Origin: Theocolax elegans | Lineage: Eukaryota; Arthropoda; Insecta; Hymenoptera; Cerocephalidae | DNA length: 64,000 nucleotides | NCBI GenBank assembly: GCA_026168455.1 | Contig: CM047429.1 | Coordinates: 50,847,027-50,911,026 of the forward strand | Direction of reading: 5' to 3' | Shown: positions 46,354 through 58,100 of the stretch, piece after piece | Numbering within the stretch: position 1 is the first letter of the stretch | Layout of the letters: each line of letters starts with the position of its first letter | Program-made: the position numbers and the translations under genes | Notes under the pieces: model-generated | Told to the model about the DNA's origin: nothing | Database searches by the model: none | What the model saw: only the letters and a program-made list of their open reading frames with translations

Positions 46354-47359
46354 TATATGGGGTATTCCACGTGAAGTGGTCCGATCAAAATTTTAAAATG
46401 CACCAAATTTTGGGTACACTTTGCAAATGTTTTTCAGAATACAGAAAAAAATTTTTAGGTACTGGAATCTATTTGCTCAAAAGTTATTCTAACATCAAAA
46501 AGTGAATTTTTCCATATTTTTTTCAACACCAGCTGGGTTTACCGCTATATAACTCAAAATCTATCAACTTTTACTATAGAACATTATATGTAACATTCGT
46601 TGCTAATTATATCTAGAATTTATTCTTCTGGGTTAAAATTTCTAATCTCAAGGTCAATGTTACATAAACTACATGTCAATATTCAACTTGAAAAAAGTGC
46701 AAGTGCGCCACCTTTGATTTTTTCATCCAAAAGTCTGAAAGAAAGTTTGGAGCAATACCTTTCAAATGGTCTGTAGCATTTTTATGGCCTCCAATTCTGT
46801 AAAAAGTTATGACAATTTAAAGGAACACGAAATTTTTTTAAAAATTTAAATGGGAATTACCATGTTCATTTTTGTGAATTTTTTGTCTTTCTTTAAATTG
46901 TCATAACTTTTTACAGAATTGGAGGCCATAAAAATGCTACAGACCATTTGAAAGGTATTGCTCCAAGCTTTCTTTTAGACTTTTGGATGAAAAAATCAAA
47001 GGTGGCGCACTTGCACTTTTTTCAAGTTGAATATTGACATGTAGTTTATGTAACATTGACCTTGAGATTAGAAATTCTAACCCAGAAGAATAAATTCTAG
47101 ATATAATTAGCAACGAATGTTAAATATAATGTTCTATAGTAAAAGTTGATAGATTTTGAGTTATATAGCGGTAAACCCAGCTGGTGTTGAAAAAAATATG
47201 GAAAAAATCACTTTTTGAGGTTAGAATAACTTTTGAGCAAATAGATTCCAGTACCTAAAAATTTTTTTCTGTATTCTGAAAAACATTTGCAAAGTGTACC
47301 CAAAATTTGGTGGATTTTAAAATTTTGATCGGACCACTTCACGTGGAATACCCCATATA
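46354..47359. mobile_element. Foldback element 3 (about 1 kb), between the maltases
   Basis: It starts TATATGGGGTATTCCACGTG and ends CACGTGGAATACCCCATATA. The arms are about 470 bases and nearly identical (a few substitutions, such as ATGCACC versus ATCCACC near the ends). They are separated by an AT-rich loop of about 68 bases (46823-46890). TA/TATA at both ends may be the target duplication. No transposase; the 67-codon ORF at 47208-47411 crosses the right end. High arm identity suggests recent insertion or arm-to-arm conversion. Confidence 0.85.
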
Positions 47360-48328
47360 TATCTTTATTGTACTTTCTTTCCACAGTTTCATTCAATATT
47401 TTTTTAACCATTTGAAGTAGTGGAAAAATATAGGGTTGTTATGACAAAATTTTTCAAAATTATTTATATTTTAATTGTCTATGAAATATTATACTTTTCA
47501 TCAACTTTTATTTAATTATTCGGAATAAGTTGCCTCATAGTGAATTTTCATAAGGTATAAAAAAAACGCTATTATTAACATTTAAAAGTTTTATTAACGC
47601 GTACGACGAAGTGGTTTTACATTTTAATAAAAGTAAAAAATGTGCAAATTAAAACGTGTGTAACGTTTAAAAATGAGGTACACATTCTTCTTTTATCTAA
47701 CAATTTTGTTTAACTCGAATTTTGTTTTTTTTTTTTGACATATTGAAATATAATTGTAGAATTATTAACTTCAAGCAAGTGAACATATTACAAATAACAG
47801 TATTGTTTATTAGCTTATTTTATTTCTCTTATTGATTATTAATTTTATTATTTAAATTATTTTGTTATGTTTACGGCTTTTGTATTACCTAATAGAAAAT
47901 TAATATCTATCGAGACACTTATTAAATTTAGAAGGATAACTTTGATGCCAAAGGCAAAATTATTCAAAACTATTGAATAATATCGATTTTAGAAACATTT
48001 CCGAGTATGAGTTGGGTAAATCACTTTTAACGCAATTTCACTATACATATAGTAATTTAAATATATATGTATATATATACAAGCATACAATAATGTAATA
48101 AAAATAATGTTTTTGCTAAAAGATATTGTGTATTATTGATATACAATATATAAATATATGTAAATGTGTGTGTGTGTGTGTGTGTGTGTGACGCTTGTCC
48201 GTTGACGCTTATATTTATTATTTTACGACGGACGTAGATTAAATGTAAAAAGAATATTAACTTCATAGATACTTTTTCATTCGAAGAGATAAGAACATTT
48301 TTCTAACGACTTAACCTTGATTCACGTG
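47360..48328. other. Upstream region of maltase 2
   Basis: AT-rich; a (GT)n run at 48165-48190 lies about 180 bases before the start codon. No coding signal. Confidence 0.5.
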
Positions 48329-48365
48329 TATATAATCTCAAGTTTTATTGTCCAAGTTCATCAGA
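48329..48365 (+). promoter_or_regulatory. Start region of maltase 2: TATA box or 3' splice site
   Basis: TATATAAT at 48329-48336 is about 29 bases before TTCATCAG, which would give a 5-8 base leader before ATG. The same bases, a T-rich run then TTCATCAG at 48357-48364, also make a good 3' splice acceptor directly before AATG, implying an upstream noncoding exon. Sequence alone does not decide. Confidence 0.4.
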
Positions 48366-50099
48366 ATGATGTTGAAAACAATAGCATTGGGTATTGTGTT
48401 GGTAGTTGGTGGGTTCGCTGTAACGTCAGAAGGTAAAGTTGGAGGAGAAAAATGGTGGGAAAACAGCATTATCTATCAAGTTTATCCTCGGAGTTTTAAG
48501 GATAGTAACGGGGATGGAATCGGTGATTTGAACGGAATAACCAGCAAACTCGAACATATCCGGGATACAGGAGCTTCGGCGTTGTGGCTTTCGCCGATAT
48601 ATACGAGTCCACAGGTGGATTTTGGCTATGATATATCCAATTTCACCGACGTCGACCCTACATACGGTACTCTTCAAGATTTTGCCAAACTCGTTTCGAA
48701 GGCTAAATCGTTGGGTTTAAAGGTACTGCTCGACCTAGTACCGAATCATAGCTCGGATCAACACGAGTGGTTTAAAAAGAGTGTTAAACGAATCAAACCT
48801 TACGATGATTATTACGTTTGGCATGATGGTAAGCGGTTGCCGAATGGAACCCGAGTACCGCCCAACAACTGGCTTTCGGTTTTCACAGGACCCGCGTGGC
48901 AATGGAACGAGGAGAGAAAGCAGTACTACTATCACCAATTCGCTGCTGCACAACCGGACTTGAATTATCGAAATCCCGCGGTACGCCAAGCTATGGAAGA
49001 TGTTATTATTTTTTGGTTGGATCGAGGAGTTGATGGATTTCGCATTGACGCCATTATCCACATGTTCGAGGACACGCGATTACTCGATGAACCTAGATCA
49101 TACAAACCCAACACCTCCCCCAACGAGTACGAATATTTGGATCATCTGTATACAAAGGACCAGGACGAAACATACGGAGTTGTTGCCCGTTGGCGTGAGA
49201 TAATGGACAAGTACTCATCCGCTACGAAAACAGCAACCAAGTACGCCATCGTCGAAGCTGGTTCACCGTATCCTATGATGATGCGTTACTATCAAGTCGG
49301 TATGGATCCTTTTAACTTTATGCTGGTTCTCAATCTGCACAACGACTCACGGCCCTCGGATTACGTGCGCGAGATAAAAGCCTGGATGGATCATATGCCT
49401 CGAGGTGAGAGCGCTAACTGGGTCGTTGGCAATCACGACAACTCGAGAGTCGGTTCGAGGTTCGGTCGAGGGGGTGACCGTGCCGATCAGATGTCGATGC
49501 TAGCCGCCGTACTACCTGGAATCACCGTCATCTACAACGGTGACGAAATCGGGATGCTTGACCGTCCGATGAGCTACGAAGAGACAGTCGATCCAGCTGG
49601 TTGTAATGCCGGAAGAGACAAGTATTGGCTTAAATCAAGAGACCCTGGGAGAACACCATTTCAATGGGACGACACGGTGAGTGCCGGATTTTCCACGAAT
49701 CCGAAGACTTGGCTGCCTGTTCACAGCAACTACAAAACTCTTAATTTGGCCGCGCAAAAGAAGAGCGTCGTATCCCATTTTAAAGTTTTCCAGGCTCTGG
49801 CGAAACTTAAAAAAAGTAGTCTACTTCAAGAGGGACAGCTCGAGATCAGTACCAACGACGATCAGGTTCTTGGAGTAGTTAGGCGATTGCCTCATCGTAC
49901 TCCTCTGGCATTACTCATCAACCACCAGTCGAAAGCTCTTCGTTTAGATTTAAGAGAATGGCTGCATGTGCCCGACACCATAGACGTCTATGTAGCTAGC
50001 GTCCATTCAGGAATTAAGACTGGCATTACCGTCAATACTACCAGCTTTCTACTTCCTGGTGCGGCATCCGTTATTTTAGCCGGAAAGGACTTGTCTTAA
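48366..50099 (+). CDS. Maltase 2: secreted GH13 alpha-glucosidase, 577 aa, uninterrupted CDS
   Basis: Paralogue of maltase 1 with the same reaction. The frame stays open upstream, but the first ATG is 48366 and begins a good signal peptide (MMLKTIALGIVLVVGGFAVT), so I take that start. The mature enzyme opens WWENSIIYQVYPRSFKD. GH13 residues are intact: LDLVPNHSS (122-130), GVDGFRIDAI with Asp228, AIVEAGS with Glu297, VVGNHDN with Asp358. It is about three quarters identical to maltase 1 by eye over the first 150 residues and differs more at the C-terminus (VILAGKDLS). No intron or membrane tail. Third codon positions are much richer in G and C than in maltase 1, pointing to different selection, expression or conversion history. 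Confidence 0.95.
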   Translation: MMLKTIALGIVLVVGGFAVTSEGKVGGEKWWENSIIYQVYPRSFKDSNGDGIGDLNGITSKLEHIRDTGASALWLSPIYTSPQVDFGYDISNFTDVDPTYGTLQDFAKLVSKAKSLGLKVLLDLVPNHSSDQHEWFKKSVKRIKPYDDYYVWHDGKRLPNGTRVPPNNWLSVFTGPAWQWNEERKQYYYHQFAAAQPDLNYRNPAVRQAMEDVIIFWLDRGVDGFRIDAIIHMFEDTRLLDEPRSYKPNTSPNEYEYLDHLYTKDQDETYGVVARWREIMDKYSSATKTATKYAIVEAGSPYPMMMRYYQVGMDPFNFMLVLNLHNDSRPSDYVREIKAWMDHMPRGESANWVVGNHDNSRVGSRFGRGGDRADQMSMLAAVLPGITVIYNGDEIGMLDRPMSYEETVDPAGCNAGRDKYWLKSRDPGRTPFQWDDTVSAGFSTNPKTWLPVHSNYKTLNLAAQKKSVVSHFKVFQALAKLKKSSLLQEGQLEISTNDDQVLGVVRRLPHRTPLALLINHQSKALRLDLREWLHVPDTIDVYVASVHSGIKTGITVNTTSFLLPGAASVILAGKDLS

Positions 50100-50467
50100 A
50101 TCGTCTTGTTACCGCAATCAATTACTTTTCTCCATTATTCGATTGTACTCAAGGTTTACGATTTGAAAAAATAATTTATGTTAGTTTTAAGATTAAATAG
50201 TATTATTCAACGAAAATTTATTTATCCAATTCAATATTTTGTCATTGCTATTGACAATTTCGATGTATTTTTATATTTATTTGTAATCGATAAGAGAGAT
50301 TAAACCACTCAGTGTACTGTAATGTAATGCATTTTTTATAAAACGATATTTAAATCCATGCATCTGCAATACTCAAGATAGTTTGCGCACAACAAATCGT
50401 TACAATATTTAATTAAATGTGTTAAATAGGCACTTAAAAATTAATATTACAAATTATTGAAATTTTA

Positions 50468-50477
50468 AATAAATAAA
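50468..50477 (+). terminator. Overlapping AATAAA poly(A) signals of maltase 2
   Basis: AATAAATAAA, about 370 bases after the stop; the first canonical signals, although AATAAT-like variants occur nearer. Confidence 0.4.
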
Positions 50478-50479
50478 CC

Positions 50480-52099
50480 GACAAACAAATATCTCCACCA
50501 TTTGAATTAATGGCCTATTTACAAAATTCACACTTATACGTATACGATAAAATCCTCATTTGTTCTCGTATGTCCCGAAGGTGCAGAGTAGGGATACCAA
50601 TCACTTTAAGTGCATATTCTTCAAGTAGTACTAAGAACTGTATAGAAGGAAAACTGAGAGAAATAGAAATGTAAAACGAATGAGTAATACAATTTTACAT
50701 CCGGAAGATATATAAAATCACTTTTTCCTACTCTTAGTGGTTAAAACTTTCGATCGTAGATTTTCATAATTCTCAATTTTTACAATAAGGTACGTAGGTA
50801 ATATAATTTTCACATAGTTTTATAAATATTACAATAAATATATAGAAGAGTATCTGTAGAGAACAAGTAAAATAAAGTACACGTAATCTTGGAAATAGTT
50901 TAAAGAATGATCTGGACAGAGTAAAAGTTTACTACATCTTTATAAAGAATGGGATCAAAAAGTCGCCGTTGGAGTTGGCTTCAAAAATTGCAGGGGTACT
51001 GGTCTTATTTGTCAGAAGATAATAACATGTCGCTTCTTAATTAACTCTTGAATTCTCGAGGGTCCCCGAGCGTACTTGGCACGGTCGCGCTTTCAACTTG
51101 ACGAGAGGCGTACCTTAAGAGTGTCGTTCCACGAACTTTGACAAGACCTTTAGATTTCCATCCGGCCTGGTTTACTGTTTATTTTTATTTACTAGCGTCT
51201 TTCATAAAATATATTAAGTTAATCAGCGTAGCCGTACAAAACGTATACAAATTTTTAAATTAATACTTAAATTAATTTAATAAACTACTTTTCTCTTACT
51301 TGCTTTTTCATACTTTAATTTATCTCCGCGAACAGAAGTTAGGATTTTCCCAAGTGTGAGGCAAGTACATATTTGAGAGGAAAAACTTTCATAGATATCC
51401 ATTTATTTTACCTTCTTAAATTATCTTACACGTCAACTATACTATCGCATATGCCAATCAAACAATGCACATATTTCAATATTGATATTGATTAACATTA
51501 TATTTAAAATATAGATATTGGTATATTAACATTTTTTATTATTTAAATAATTTTTAACTATATGAAATAAATAATTTGATAAAAGTTATGGAATAATTCT
51601 CCTTAAATTGTACCACACCGATATAAAAATTATAAATCTAAAATACCCGTGATGGTAATGCAAAGAAACTTTAATTTCTGCGTGAGCGCATTGAAACGCG
51701 AGTGAAATCTTTTAAAGTTCAGGATGCGCATTGTGGTAGTCACTTATTACTTTCATCCAGAATTTTTCATATTTATTTCAATTTGAAGTGATATTGATTT
51801 GAAATGTCCTAATGGATTCTATTCGTGACTGTCCTAATTCGCATATTAATTTTTTAATTTGTCTTCCAAAACCATTTTATTACACGATCGTTCACGTGTA
51901 TATCGTTTATCAGTCGTTTGGAGGTATATCGTCTTTTTGGAAAATGCATTTAATTATCTATAGAGGAAGATGTTTACTTTACAAAAGTGCAGAGCTATGC
52001 TTGTGAGAAGGTTTCACATAGATTTTACCTGTGAGTGTGTACACCTGGTGGATTCCGGTATGCTATATGTCTACCAGCCTCAACTGAGGGAGTTGCATC

Positions 52100-52134
<35 letters not shown>

Positions 52135-55100
52135 GTATATTTATAATACACGTATATGTACAGCATTGTACGCCAATATCATTGTGCAGTTTACAATTGT
52201 GCTCGGATCCTCTTGACTGCAGAATGTATATACATGTAGACTTGGAAATAAAATGTAATCCGGTATATTGGCGAGAGCACTCTTCCGAGCTCACGCTGAC
52301 AGAGAGAACCAGACTACGTCTGAATCCCAAGCGTATTCATACGGCCTATTTCCCAACAGATTATTCTGACGCGACTCGTAGAATTAGCTTCAATAAAACC
52401 TTTTTTTGTCGGTAAATATATATATATCTATATATGTTATATATATATATATATATATAAAACATATATAGACACACGCACAGACACATTCGTATGTCGC
52501 TACGACATCCCTGTATACCCTCGCGTATTATACTTCTGAGCAACTCTACAATTGATTTTATTACATTCGATATATTTATTACACGCAGCGGATATTTTCG
52601 CTGATTGAACGCGGATATCCAACTCCAAAACGAAAACGCGAGGTAAATGTATAATGCTTACATTTTTTTTCAACGAGAAATCTAGCTAAATGTACATACT
52701 ATATCTGTACTCTGCATATATATACGAAATAAAAAAAAAGTAGATTTTATTATAACTGGCAAGTTACTGAGGAACTCTCAAAAATATTTGGTTGGCGTGA
52801 AACGCATTTCGTATACAGGATTTCATTTTCTAAGCTGCAACATGCATAGTGTGAAGTAAATTAGGAAAGTTGTAAAAGAATTTTTGATTTTACTGAGGAA
52901 ATTTCATATATAACACTCTGTTGAAAATACTGGCGTAACGGTAAGAATTAACAGATCGCTATATATGCAATTTATGTACATGGAATGTACTAATCGATAA
53001 GGTCTGTAATTTATCGATATGCGATTTATGAATAATGATTATACAGAATAATAGTAAGTTCATATATATTTCCGGTCGTTGGTCATTGAGTAACTTTAAA
53101 TAACCTTTGCATCCTGACGATTGAATAAAAAATTGAATTAAAAGTTTTATTACAAATAGGTACGGTTAGTTAAAATAACACAGAATGTAAATTGAGAGAT
53201 ATGGTGAGTATTAGAAAAAGCAATTTTCGTATCGATTTACGCCTAAAGAATATATAATATAAGAAAATGATTGTAAGGTAGACCAGGTGAGTGAAGAGAA
53301 CGGTGAAAGGGATGATTTGAAAATGTTTGTCTTGTGTAACTATATAATGAATGGAGAAAAAGGTATATGAGTAATAGTTGAGAAGAGCAAGAGACAATAG
53401 GCGGAGAGACCGAGAATAAATAAAGGGATCGAGGTTAAGAAACTATACCGGAAGTTTGACGTTTTGATACAGTGCGTATAATATAGTTATACGTTTGGGA
53501 ATATAATGGCATTATCTATAGGGGCCTTTCTGGGCTAGTTAACGTAATTCTGGGTGCACGAGCTTTCTCACGGGGTTCGAATACCAATCGGGCAGTTCGA
53601 TTGCCTCGAACACGACGACGAATATGGTAATTGTCGAGGTTGTACGAGCCATCTCGGATTGTCGCTCGCGCGAACGCCCGACTGGATCGATTCAGCGGTA
53701 GTTGCTATATTTACGCCGACGACCTGCCTCCAACGTATTCACTCTTCTCGAGGTCGGATGTGTTCTTAGTTTTCAAACTCTAGCTAGCAATGTCGACACT
53801 CGAAACACTCTTTTATTTATAGTCTAAGGCGACGTGACGTACCCCGGATCTCACCGTCCATTGATCCTTGATTATCGCAATTCGCGATCGATTTCTTCAC
53901 CGATCTACCTCTATGTCACTGAGTTTGTTATACGTGCTGCTGCTGCATCGACGACCTCGATGCTTTTTTCGTTTACTCTTTTACCCTCGACTCGACTCTT
54001 CGCTCCCTTCTTTTGTCACTCCCTCTCTCCCGTTCCCTCTACCTCTCCCCACGCCACCCTCTCGATCGAGCACTCCCGGTTTGTCGATACATACGACCCT
54101 GCGGAACAGACGACCGCCGATAATTAACGCAGAGTCCACCTCACTTATCGACCGAATCCAACCTTGTTTTCCGAATTCCAACTTCACAAATTTTTAACCG
54201 AAACTGTTCCTTTAAACTATACAATTTTATAGTCAATAACGGTTTTTTTTTGTATAAACACGTATACGCTACAGCATACTCGCGCGTTTACGCGTATGTA
54301 AACATTCTTATTTTCATTATTTAACTTGGCTATTCATTTACAATGCTTACAAAAGGTATATTCTCATACGATGGCAAGCGATAAATTCTTACTTTTAACT
54401 TTCTTGTTGTAAAACGCTTACTCTTTTCATTATTATATATTTATCACTTTGTAAAAAGCAATTAACATATTGGAGATCTAAATTTTAATTTAAATCTTCG
54501 ATTCGATAATGGCTTTTCTTTTATTTAATCAATGCTTCCATTATTTACTTTCATATATACCTATACTAAGTTCGAATTAAATCTAGGATTAACGATACTG
54601 GTGCTTTTATTGTTAGTTATTATCTCAACTCACAATATTGGGTATCAATATGTTATATTTGTTAAAAAATATACGTCAAACAATTTTATAAAATACTACG
54701 CAGCTCTTAAAAACGATTTTACTATGTTTTAATATTTAAAACGTGCACGTTATATAATTCCGTATATATAGTTCATGTAGGATCATAATTTTTACGGTAA
54801 TTTATAAAATTCCAAGAAGTCTTGTTTCAACATCATTTCAGATAAAACTGGGTTATTAATATTTATAGAAAATGTGAAATTATGGTTTTTTACATCAGAT
54901 CATTAGTATGTCATAAGTGAACGTGAAATACTAAAATTTGTTTCAAATAGACCTGGTTTATAAAGTAATAGATGTGATTGCGCGGCAATATTTACTAAAA
55001 TTTCGTTTAATAAATAAACTATCATTTCCAGTTTAAGTTAAGAAAGCAATATCTGTGCATATGTATGTATATATATAAATACACTTATACCCACATGTAT

Positions 55101-58100
55101 ACGCACACATATATGGACATACACACACGCGCGCGCGCGCGCACGTGGGTGTGTGTATGAGTGTGTAGCATTGTATATAAAAAGAAATATAGGCCACGAG
55201 TACAGGGGAACATAGTCGAATCAATAATGGTTTCTTATGTATTTGTGTACGCAAACTAAAACACGCCAGCTTACGAGAGAGAAAGAAGGAGAAAAAGGCA
55301 TTTTAGCATAGGTAAACGTCCGATTTATATACCCACACATGAATGAATGTATAATAGTGCTTGCATACATATGCCCGGATCTGCGAAAGCACGTACATGT
55401 ACACAGTATATGAATGAGTGGAGTGCACGCGCGCGCGTATGTGTATCTCAGGGTGTGTGTGTGTGTGTGTGTGTATCCCAGGCACTTTGGACGTGCCGTC
55501 GACGTTTGGCCCAGATTTGTCTTGCTGAGGTTCTCACGTTCAGACTTACCGTACACGGATTAACAGTGCTTTAGATTTTGTCCTTGTTGCTGCTTTTTCT
55601 TGCATTTTCCAACTTTTTCTTTTCCTCTTTATTCCTATAAATTGTTGTCATACGGAATTGTAGAGAAACAATGGCTTGTGCGTATTAAATCCGCATTATC
55701 GTGTGTGCTTATATTATATGTTTAAAATAACCGTTGAAACTTTGTAATCTGTCTTTTGTTTCCGTGCATTTTCTATGAATGACGAGTGTGTGACTGTGAG
55801 TCTGTGCGTGTGAGCGTGTGTGCCCGCGTGTGTGTATAAAATATTTTATTGGTTTAACAGACGATAGACGTATAGAGGCGGCGCGAAAAACTATTTGAAC
55901 GATAAAATTTATGAAAGTATAAGGAATTTTATAGGGCATGTACGTGTTACAGGTATCAGAGTCCGGTATTGATAAATAGCGATGAAAATAGCAGTTGCTT
56001 CTCACTGATATAGCCACCTGAGGTGCGCGAATAGACAGGATGTATCCGTTTTCACTCGCCTTAGGATTTATATATGAGCTTCGAGACTCTCGAGTGATGG
56101 ATGAGATTGTGATGCCACCCCGTTCTGTTCGTACTGCAAGCTTTCTCTCTCTCTCTCTCTCTCCCACTCTCTCTCTCTCGCCACCTACCTCCGACTTTGC
56201 AATACGCGAATCCTGACGGTGTAAGAAAATGATAGTGTCACGATGGGTCGAGGTACGCCGGGACCGACGTGTGAATATTTCACGAAATACGTTGTATATG
56301 TTGCATCTTGGCTGACCTGAACATTTCGTTTAGACGGGCCAATTTCAACCTTACCAGGGATCAAATTTTTTCGTTATTTAACACCTCGTTACGTCTAAAT
56401 GAGTTTCCATCTTACTGCTTGAAATTCGTGAAGATATGTAATCGGATATAGGTTTAACAAAATCAAGGTGCAATTATAACGAAAATAATGCATATAATAA
56501 TGAGAGAACGGCCGTGCCGTCATCTTTTGACTTTGTTATATAATCTTTTAAAATATTATATTATGTTCTATAGTGCACATATACTGCGCATAATTACGAT
56601 GAACTTTACTATCTGACGTATTTTAAAGTAATTCTCTTCGAAGGGAATAATATTCACCTGCTGACTCGATTATATTTTCACCCTATTGCCGGTGGGAGAT
56701 TTTAAGTTAAAGTACACAACGGGAACGTATTTAGTTTGAGAGACGCATAAATTTGTCAGAATGCTTTTCGTGGGTGTCTGTGTGTGTGTGTGTGTCTGTA
56801 TACATATACATTGCTGCTGATGATAATTTCAAGATGATCGAGTTGCTGTCTCTGGGTGTACTCGGGGAACTTAGATCTTGATGCGCGTACTTGTACATTT
56901 CTAATGAGATACTAGATCGTTCTCTACTATTCGTGAAAGCCATCGGAGTCTATAGGATGTGCAATATCAAAGCTTGCCTTCATTAAGTTTAAAACGTCAT
57001 TGTTTACTTTTCAGTGAGAGCGCTCAGCATCTTCCAAGGAAATACGAGATAACCCACCACCCACCAACATATTGGAATCCCTTTCATAATTTAACTTTAC
57101 GAGGAAACTTAGGCTTAATTATTTTTAATTGTTCTCTTTAACTTTAAAACAATGATGCTTCTTAAATGTACGATAATGCGAATTTCCATTTCAGTATACC
57201 TCTCTCCCCTAAACTTTGAATAATTCGTCATATCGCTTTACAGATGTATATCCGAGTCAGGATAATTTCATTTATTGCTGCAGATGTTTCAAATTTTACA
57301 GTTAACTGCTAACCATCAAACGTAATACACTTCTGCTTTTTTGTTCATTTTAAATTACTATTTAGTTTAACAGTATAAAAGATACCACGTATTAATTACA
57401 AAAAATAACGGCGCACGTACTGTATTAAGCACGCTTTTTATATTTACAATTTTTAACTAACGAAGATAAATAAACAAGTGAAATTAAATCGTTCAATAAA
57501 TCATTCAATAAAGCGTAATTAAAATTTCTCGTCTTTTCGGACGTATAGTAATTAAAAATAAAATAAATAATCGACAAGATAACAATATCATAAATACTGG
57601 GCATAAATGTATTTCGAGTGTTATACATGAGCTTTCAAAAGCCATTTTTACAAAGGTAAATAATTGTTCGCAATTTTTAAAATTATTTAATTTTTATGAA
57701 TTTAAAAAAAGATGAAGATAAAGCTAGTATCGACAAGTATTCAGCAAACCCTTTTTTTTAAATACTCAGTATTATCGGAACGAAAGCATTCACTGAATAC
57801 TTTTCTCGAATACTTTTCGAAATTGCTTTTAACCTAACTATATATCATTGAACCAAACTCCACTCACACACACACACACATACACACACACTATTTTATT
57901 TTGTTTTTTACTCATCGTATAAAGTTCTTGCTTAACTGAATTTTCCAGTAAATATTGTTACTTAAAATGCTGCAAACTAAGAATGTACACATTTGAGATG
58001 ACGCGAGTGAAGGTATACTGACGTGTTTGTTTAAAATAATTCGATTAATCGGTAAAATAGATTAAAAAATTAATTTTAAATTATTATCACTATTATATTT

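Noticed and set aside
46354..47411. ORFs inside foldback element 3 as a possible transposase
   Set aside because: Only short AT-rich frames repeated in mirror image by the arms; no catalytic motif.
53554..54197. 71-109 codon plus-strand ORFs in a GC island
   Set aside because: Several overlapping frames are equally open, none with a motif; a T-arm-like GGTTCGAAT near 53574 has no matching stem, so no tRNA is called.
55709..56167. 152-codon minus-strand ORF
   Set aside because: Starts in a CT repeat and ends in a GT repeat; no domain, no splice context.
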